Below, one piece after another: positions 58,532-63,727 of a DNA stretch of 63,727 nt. Numbering within the stretch: position 1 is the first letter of the stretch; every line of letters begins with the position of its first letter. This DNA comes from JBBPZK01 sp965219175 (GTDB lineage Bacteria; Actinomycetota; Rubrobacteria; Rubrobacterales; Rubrobacteraceae): assembly GCA_965219175.1 (NCBI GenBank), contig CBDCNI010000005.1, positions 1 through 63,727 on the forward strand. Direction: 5' to 3'. The notes under the pieces are model-generated. The model searched no databases and was not told the DNA's origin. It saw nothing but the letters and a program-made list of their open reading frames with translations. The translations under genes and the position numbers were made by a program.

Positions 58532-59137
58532 TTGATCTTGGGCGGTGTTATCTGCGGAGCCAGTTACTGCGGTCCGAAGAGCAGGGGCCGCAGCGCCATG
58601 AGGCTCGTGAGGTACATCGAGAACAGGCGCGAGGAGAGGGGCGGGCGCGACTTCTACCACGAAGCGCCCACCTTCGGCGACCGCGAGCGGTTTCTCGAAG
58701 CGGCCAAGGAGAGGTCCGAGAGCGGCAGGCGCAGCTCCTACGTCCACGTGGTTCTCAGTCCCGAGGAGGGACGAGAGTTCCGCGACGATGATCTCAAGAA
58801 GCTCGTGCGCCCCTGGACGCTCGACAGGAAAGGCCGGGAGGCACCCTGGTTCGCCGGCGTCCACCGGGACACCGACCACCCCCACTTGCACCTTGCCGTG
58901 GCCCGAGACAAGTTTGGGAAGGAGGAGCTGGAGAGACTCAAGGAGAAGACCCACGAGCGCGTTCAGGAGCGCGAGCGTTTCGTGGAGCGTCGCCGAGAGC
59001 GTGAACGGGAGCGAGAGCCCGCCCGAGATCGGGAGCCCGGCGAGGAGAGGGATAGATCTCCCGAGCGAAAGCCGGAGCGGGAGATGTCGGAGAACGACTG
59101 GAAGAGGGAAGACCCGGAGCCGGAGTATGACCGTTAA
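58532..59137 (+). CDS. Small HUH relaxase-like protein
   Basis: A 201-aa protein. GVHRDTDHPHLHLAVARDKFG carries the HUH metal triad (H-x-DTDH-x-H-x-H) of MobA/relaxase proteins. Before it, RSAMRLVRYIENRREERGGR matches the N-terminal region of relaxases, and SSYVHVVLSPEEG is the core strand. The C-terminal third is a highly charged Arg/Glu tail. At 201 aa it is about the minimum catalytic domain, without the usual helicase or primase parts. It follows the coupling gene by a few bases. The TTG start at 58532 is uncertain. Confidence 0.75.
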   Translation: MILGGVICGASYCGPKSRGRSAMRLVRYIENRREERGGRDFYHEAPTFGDRERFLEAAKERSESGRRSSYVHVVLSPEEGREFRDDDLKKLVRPWTLDRKGREAPWFAGVHRDTDHPHLHLAVARDKFGKEELERLKEKTHERVQERERFVERRREREREREPARDREPGEERDRSPERKPEREMSENDWKREDPEPEYDR

Positions 59138-59170
59138 AGAATAGTTGGAGAATCGAGGAGGTTCAAGAAG

Positions 59171-59542
59171 ATGCCAAAGTACACCATCGTCCTGTCGCCT
59201 GGTCGGAAAAGCTCGGGACGTGAACAAGAGCCCGAGGGAGCGGTGGCCTTCAACGTGGGCGCGATGCTGGGGCGGCCCGAGCTCGAGAACCAGAAAGCCA
59301 TAGTGCTCTTCACCTCGCTGGCGAGGGCACGGGATTTCCTTGAAGACTCCGGGCTCGGAGACACGGGCGGCTGGATGGCGCAGTTCGATCCCGAAGAGGC
59401 TCGAGGGAAGGGCGAATACCACCACATCGAGGGGACGCTCGGGACTGCGGGGTACGTCGTCGTGGACCCGCCCATTCCTCCGTCCATCCCGATGGACGTC
59501 ACCCCGGTCGCCGTGGAGGACTTCCTCGCGTCCTTCAGGTAA
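59171..59542 (+). CDS. Hypothetical 123-aa protein
   Basis: GAGGAGG precedes the ATG by ten bases. The product starts MPKYTIVLSPGRKSSGREQE and has a mixed alpha/beta body (NVGAMLGRPELENQKAIVLFTSLARARDFLE), ending with a Pro-rich piece and MDVTPVAVEDFLASF. It is likely cytosolic and is the last gene of the mobilisation operon. I recognise no family. Confidence 0.6.
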   Translation: MPKYTIVLSPGRKSSGREQEPEGAVAFNVGAMLGRPELENQKAIVLFTSLARARDFLEDSGLGDTGGWMAQFDPEEARGKGEYHHIEGTLGTAGYVVVDPPIPPSIPMDVTPVAVEDFLASFR

Positions 59543-60538
59543 ATATGGTCCCCGAAGCCGTGCGAGGCGATCCGCGATCGTTGGCGATCCGCCGCCGTCA
59601 CGGCAGGCCGGGTACTCCATGACCGACCCAAGGGAGCACCATCCTCGATGAAGTGTCCTGGACGCTTGACCGGTAGAGGATGCGCCGTGGCGACGGACCC
59701 CCTACGCTCCGGTGGATGCCGGGGAACGTGAACCACACCGATTATGGGAGCATGGTCAACGGATGAGAGGACCGTACCTACCACGCCAGAGGATAGCGGA
59801 GGTTATGAGCAGGCTCGGGACCCGCGTCATTCTGCGCATAGCTTACCGACCCGGCACCAGGATGAGGCCGCCTCCGCCTCCTCGGGGCAGAACCCACCGG
59901 CACCGGGTAGATAGGTGAAAGGAAGGGGTTAACGGCGGCCGAAACGGGCAGCAAGAATTGAGTTTCCGGGAAAGAGGCCCGAGCCGGAAACTGGGGGGCA
60001 GCCGACATACACGCGAAAATAGGCCAGTAGCTCGGTTATTGGCTTAGAAGACATTGGTACGGGCCATTCCGCGAAGCATTAGCGGAAGTTCAGAGGGATT
60101 TCCGCGCTTTGAATTGCTGCTTAACAAAACTTAGCTGACATCCGCAAAAAGTAGCCTTACGGTCGAGAAACGAAGCTTTTGCAGGTCAAATTGGTCTAGT
60201 GGCCGGATTGGACACAACGCTCAAAAACTGATCAGTTCATCGCTCAAGGATTGACCACCCTCGGCCCCGAGTCCGGTAGCTTTGTCGGTCATACCCCATC
60301 ACGACCGTCAGTGAGCCTCGTCTTGGCTGGTGGGAGCCTCCGGTGCTTGGCTGACTCTGCATCGAAGAGGCTCACCATGCCGTCCGTCTGCAGATCTGTC
60401 CTGCCTTGTGCTTGGGTCTGGCACGGCCCAACCATTCAGTTTGCTGTTCTGCAAGTTCGCTTGTTACATGACGCCGGCCTTCGTTTACTGCTATCTGTAG
60501 CCTCTCAGCTGCGGACGGTTTCGATTCCTGATGTGCTG
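59543..60538. other. Long gap without convincing genes
   Basis: Nearly 1 kb. An open frame at 59763-59918 could encode a 51-aa Arg/Pro-rich peptide (MRGPYLPRQRIAEVMSRLGT onward) but has a poor start. TTCCGC-9-GCGGAA at about 60069-60089 is a clear inverted repeat. Composition changes here from GC-rich to more balanced, so the element backbone may end in this stretch. No gene is called between 60000 and 60538. Confidence 0.4.
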
Positions 60539-61279
60539 CTATACGTTCTTCTGCAGGTAACCCATTGGGTTGAAGGTTAAGTAATACTTTTCTCGTGATG
60601 AGTCGTGCTGGAAACCCTCGCTCTCGAGGCTCTGGAAAAACTCCTTCAGCGCCTCCATTGGTCCTGGCCCGTGCTCGGGCAATACGGGGTGCCCGTTGAT
60701 GTTAGTGTCTTCGACCACCAAGTATCCGCCGGGCCTTATCAGCGGAGCGTACGCTTTGAGTTCGGCTAACACGTGCGGTGCTGAGTGATCCGAGTCGAGT
60801 ATGACCAACACCTCTCCGTCCTCGGGTATCATTTGTCTTACTTTCTTCAAGATTTCTGGGTTTGTGGAGGAGCCCTTCAGGTAGGTGATTCGCTCATGCT
60901 GAGGGCGTGGTTTACCGTCGAAGCTCTCAGCGATATCTATAGATGTCACACCTCCTTTGCCGATAGTATCGAGAACTGTTGCCAAATAAAGAGCGCTACC
61001 GCCAAAGGCAGTTCCGGTTTCCACGATCACGTCTGGGCTTCGCTCGTGGACGATCTCTTGATATACCCACAGATCTAGCGGGCACTTGAACACGGGCACG
61101 CCGAGCCAATTGGTTCTGAACCAAGTGCGCCACGGATTTTCATAATATATCTTATGGAAGCTTTCCAGTACCCGACGCGGCTGCTTTTCCGCCTCCAGTC
61201 TCGACTTAACGCGCTCCAACTCAAGCTCTATATTTCTAACGCGCTCATGTGCCCGTGTTAATTCGATTTCTAAGCTCAT
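60539..61279 (-). CDS. CmcI/cephalosporin hydroxylase-like SAM methyltransferase
   Basis: A 246-aa class I methyltransferase. DVIVETGTAFGGSALYLATVLDTIG is motif I with the SAM loop, GGVTSIDIAESFDGK the acidic loop, and VLVILDSDHSAPHVLAELKAYAPLIRPGGYLVVEDTNING the metal-dependent catechol/sugar OMT-type region. The N-terminal 35 residues form a coiled coil. Family members methylate sugars or natural products (CmcI, rhamnosyl O-methyltransferase). ATG at 61279 lacks a strong site. It could tailor a polysaccharide; no cluster partner is adjacent. Confidence 0.85.
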   Translation of the reverse strand: MSLEIELTRAHERVRNIELELERVKSRLEAEKQPRRVLESFHKIYYENPWRTWFRTNWLGVPVFKCPLDLWVYQEIVHERSPDVIVETGTAFGGSALYLATVLDTIGKGGVTSIDIAESFDGKPRPQHERITYLKGSSTNPEILKKVRQMIPEDGEVLVILDSDHSAPHVLAELKAYAPLIRPGGYLVVEDTNINGHPVLPEHGPGPMEALKEFFQSLESEGFQHDSSREKYYLTFNPMGYLQKNV

Positions 61280-61581
61280 CCTCGTCTCCTGTTGAATCTA
61301 TGCTGCAGCCGAAAGAAGTTCCAAGCTCCTCTTGACCTAATATATCTCTTCGTCTTGTCACTATGGTCCAAGAGTAGCCTTGATGCGTACCTCATGATAT
61401 GCCTCATAGCCTATCAACAGTTTGTACTGTGCCAAGAGTAAAGGATAATCACCGTACCAAACTAGGATGCTCCTATCTGCGTCAAGTCCCGAAGCCGGTC
61501 GGCGAAAGGACCGTGTCGGTCAGGGTGGGTTAGGATAGGTGGTGATGGCAATACCCGAGGAGGAGACCCAGGGGCGAGGGA
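61280..61581. other. Divergent intergenic region
   Basis: About 300 bases between the methyltransferase and the nucleotidyltransferase genes. No RNA gene or clear operator is seen. GAGGAGACCCAGGGG near 61558 probably serves the start at 61582. Confidence 0.4.
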
Positions 61582-62436
61582 ATGGATCCTACGGTTCGCT
61601 TGGTGCAGGAGATGGCAGAAAAGATGGGGGAGGTGCCTGGGGTGGTCGCCGTCGCGCTCGGTGGTTCGTGGGCGCGCGGGGAGGCGCACCCGGACTCGGA
61701 CGTCGACCTGGGCCTCTACTACCGCTCAGACGATCCTCCACTAGTCGAGGATTTGCGTAGGCTCGCCCAAGAGCTCGACGACCGCCGCCTCCCAGACCTG
61801 GTCACCGAGATCGGTGAGTGGGGCCCGTGGATCAACGGCGGGGGCTGGCTGCGGGTCGGGGGTCGGCCGGTGGACTGGCTCTACCGCGACGCGGACAAGG
61901 TGGCCACCGTGATCGGGCGGTGCGCGAGCGGAGAGACCGCCTGCCACTACCAGCCGGGCCACCCCCACGGCTTCAACGAGCACATCTACCTCGGGGAGGT
62001 CCACCACTGCCGCGCACTCCACGACCCCGAAGGGCTGCTCGGGGAGATGAAGTCGGCGGTCGCGACCTACCCGCCGAAGCTCAAGTGCGCGATCATTGAA
62101 GGGTACCTGTGGGAAGCCGGCTTCTCCTTGGAGACGGCCCGCAAGTCGGCGGCCAGGGGCGAGGCTTCTTACGTGTCCGGGTGCCTGTTTCGGGGGGTGG
62201 CTTGCATGACGCAGGCGCTGTTCGCCGCCAATGACCGCTACCTCCTCAACGAGAAGGGCTCGGTACGTGCCGTGGACTCCTTCGCCGTGAGGCCGGAGGG
62301 TTTCGGGGAGACGGCCTCCGAGTTGCTCGGATGTCCGGGGCGAGACGCCAAGGCTCTCACCCAGAGCCTGTTACGCTACGAGGCGCTCCTGGCCGCGGTC
62401 CGTGAGTCGTGCGCCGAGGCGATTAGCGCCCGATAG
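61582..62436 (+). CDS. Nucleotidyltransferase-domain protein (DUF4037-like)
   Basis: A 284-aa protein. The polymerase-beta type core is VVAVALGGSWARGEAHPDSDVDLGLYY (GGSxARG, then D-x-D), with a third acidic site in RPVDWLYRD. A helical C-terminal part (LKCAIIEGYLWEAGFSLETARKSAARGE) follows, as in kanamycin-nucleotidyltransferase-like proteins. The last 61 bases overlap the IS110 transposase on the other strand, so the final residues (about ESCAEAISAR) come from the IS end and the native tail may be replaced. It may be a drug- or tRNA-modifying enzyme, or an orphan antitoxin-type MNT. Confidence 0.8.
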   Translation: MDPTVRLVQEMAEKMGEVPGVVAVALGGSWARGEAHPDSDVDLGLYYRSDDPPLVEDLRRLAQELDDRRLPDLVTEIGEWGPWINGGGWLRVGGRPVDWLYRDADKVATVIGRCASGETACHYQPGHPHGFNEHIYLGEVHHCRALHDPEGLLGEMKSAVATYPPKLKCAIIEGYLWEAGFSLETARKSAARGEASYVSGCLFRGVACMTQALFAANDRYLLNEKGSVRAVDSFAVRPEGFGETASELLGCPGRDAKALTQSLLRYEALLAAVRESCAEAISAR

Positions 62437-63443
62437 ACTTCTCGCGCGATGTACCGCTTGAGGCAGCGTACGATCTCCCTCTTGCTCTTGCCCTCCGTGG
62501 TACGCCTAGCGACGTAGGCCTGGGTACGAGGATCGCGCCTTATGCGGTTGAGCGCAAGCATGTACAGAGCCCGGTTGGCTTCGCGGTTGCCGTGGGGGTT
62601 GAGGCGGTGGCGGACGACCTTACCCGAGGAGGCGGGGATGGGTGCGGTGCCGCACAGGTGGGCGAAGGCGGCTTCACTACGCAGACGCTCGGGGTTGTCT
62701 CCTGCGACGATCAGGAGTGTAGCAGCGGTGTCGGACCCCACGCCATCGAGCGCTACGAAGTCCGGGGAAGCCTCGTGTACGAGGCGTTCGATCTGCCTTT
62801 CGAGCTCGGCGATCTCTTCCGAAAGCCGCCCATAGCGGCGGGCTACCGAACGCAGGGCGAACTTCGTCGCCGCCGTGGGATCAGCTGGCCACGCCTCGCA
62901 CCGGAAGCGTGAAGCCTTGCGCGCCAGCTTTGCAACGGGAAGTGCGCGAAGCTCTGCCCTGAGCCGCTCAGGGGCTGTACTCACCAGGGCGTGGAGCTGG
63001 TTGGCGGCCTGGGTCTTCGCCTTCACCGCCGAGCGGCGAGCGATCTTCAGAGCACGAAGCATCTCCACATGCCCGTCGGCGGCTTTCGGTTCGCCCGTCG
63101 CCTCTCCGGAGAGGACCGCTCGCGCGGCGGCCTCGGCGTCTGCGGCGTCGTGCTTGCCATGCCTGCGGCGGTGCTGGCGGCTAACTCGGTTGACCTCCAG
63201 TACCCGGACGCCCTCGGCCCGCAGGAACCGTGAGAGCCCCGCGCCATAGCTTCCCGTTCCCTCGGCTCCCACGCAGGCCAATTCGCCGAGGCCGTTGGCC
63301 CATCTCAGCAGCCGTCGGTAGCCTCCTTCGTCGTTTGCCAGGGTCAGCTCTCCCAGACGTCCGCCCCTCTCATCTAGCGCTACGCCGACGTGGAAGTCCG
63401 CGTGGGTGTCCACCCCGACGATGACTAGCATATCCGACTCCAT
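62376..63443 (-). CDS. IS110-family transposase
   Basis: A 355-aa RNA-guided recombinase of the IS110 type. The N-terminal RuvC-like DEDD domain starts VIVGVDTHADFHVGVALDERG (first Asp), with CVGAEGTGSYGAGLSRFLRAEGVRVLEVN (Glu) and RRRHGKHDAADAEAAARAV (DAxDA, last Asp pair). The transposase_20 domain (VHEASPDFVALDGVGSDTAATLLIVAGD) and the C-terminal catalytic Ser region (LCGTAPIPASSGKVVRHRLNPHGNREANRALYM) are intact. It looks functional. The start is ATG at 63443. Confidence 0.93.
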   Translation of the reverse strand: MESDMLVIVGVDTHADFHVGVALDERGGRLGELTLANDEGGYRRLLRWANGLGELACVGAEGTGSYGAGLSRFLRAEGVRVLEVNRVSRQHRRRHGKHDAADAEAAARAVLSGEATGEPKAADGHVEMLRALKIARRSAVKAKTQAANQLHALVSTAPERLRAELRALPVAKLARKASRFRCEAWPADPTAATKFALRSVARRYGRLSEEIAELERQIERLVHEASPDFVALDGVGSDTAATLLIVAGDNPERLRSEAAFAHLCGTAPIPASSGKVVRHRLNPHGNREANRALYMLALNRIRRDPRTQAYVARRTTEGKSKREIVRCLKRYIAREVYRALIASAHDSRTAARSAS

Positions 63444-63727
63444 GTTCCTCCTTCCTCACCACTTTACACAGCCATGCGCCTTCGGTGGTCGTCAGGACGG
63501 CGGACAATGCTGTGATGAGCCCTCCTGGAGGAGGCGTGCTCCTATGAAGTCACGCACGGCCCCGACCGTGGCACCGCGCGGGCCGCCGCGTCGATCGACT
63601 GATCCTAGTTAAGGCACGAAGCCATCACAAACCTGGGTCAGATCTACCGGCGATGCCCGCTGCGGACACCATAGTCCTATTCTCACAACACAAACCTTGT
63701 CACCTATAAGATGCTACAAGCCCGGAC
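63444..63727 (-). ncRNA. IS110 non-coding end, expected bridge RNA region
   Basis: The 284 bases upstream of the transposase start hold no gene. IS110-group elements encode their bridge RNA here, with loops that match the target and donor DNA. Foldable pieces include CCTCCTGGAGGAGG (about 63523-63536) and GCGGGCC/GGCCGCC-like arms near 63575. The element boundary is not identified, and it may lie inside or beyond the window. Confidence 0.5.

Noticed and set aside
60251..60580. A 109-codon frame in the gap left of the methyltransferase gene
   Set aside because: It overlaps the methyltransferase 3' end, starts without a ribosome site and resembles no protein.
1..63727. CRISPR array or rRNA/tRNA genes
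   Set aside because: No regularly spaced repeats of CRISPR type and no rRNA or complete tRNA pattern were seen. The iterons are gapless and number only three.

Overview
The window looks like accessory DNA, most likely a plasmid or an integrated conjugative element, from a high-GC actinobacterium of Rubrobacter type. That assignment is inferred from protein style and codon use; no rRNA or tRNA gene is present to test it. Coding density is high, starts are often GTG or TTG with GGAGG-like ribosome sites, and many insertion sequences (IS) mark the borders between modules.

Module 1 (about 1-27 kb) centres on a RiPP (ribosomally made peptide) gene cluster of thiopeptide type on the minus strand, from the precursor at 24095 down to 11073. 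The precursor leader ends in GHGTTEVGA and its core starts SCCPCCYCSCC. It is followed by a ThiF-like RRE (leader-binding) protein, a YcaO cyclodehydratase, a SagB-like dehydrogenase, a LanB-type glutamylation protein, two SpaB_C/thiopeptide-type proteins (Dha formation and [4+2] cyclisation) and a second SagB-like dehydrogenase, mostly with overlapping start and stop codons. A decayed second precursor lies just downstream of the first. To the left, beyond a 4-kb nest of three IS elements, lie a PadR regulator, a DrrAB-like ABC exporter, a glycosyltransferase and an SppA-like protease that may belong with the cluster. To the right are a response regulator lacking its phospho-acceptor Asp and a PAS-LuxR regulator preceded by what reads as a class I cyclic-di-GMP (GEMM) riboswitch.

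Module 2 (27.5-34 kb) holds a dead IS5 element, a serine recombinase, and a higher-GC metabolic segment: a Zwf homologue, a sugar porter, and an aromatic-acid-exporter-like gene broken by a 29-bp tandem duplication.

Module 3 (34.5-59.5 kb) is a plasmid or ICE backbone. It has an XRE repressor with palindromic operators, a SWIM-domain protein, primase, DnaB-type helicase, three 22-bp iterons with an inverted copy upstream of the RHH-rep operon, a Rep-like protein, ParA with an RHH partner, Vsr, a C-regulated type II restriction-modification system with a cytosine-5 methyltransferase, a RelE/Phd toxin-antitoxin pair, a stand-alone SIR2-like protein, a proteasome-like Ntn hydrolase, a PadR/membrane-protein pair, an RHH protein, a VirD4-like coupling ATPase and a small HUH relaxase-like protein. 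Several genes are too small for ordinary gene calling.

Module 4 (60.5-63.7 kb) has a CmcI-like methyltransferase, a nucleotidyltransferase whose 3' end runs into an IS110 element, and the IS110 non-coding end that is expected to encode a bridge RNA. The most novel content is the thiopeptide cluster, whose core Ser spacing (1 and 9) predicts a 23-membered ring, and its possible link to cyclic-di-GMP signalling.
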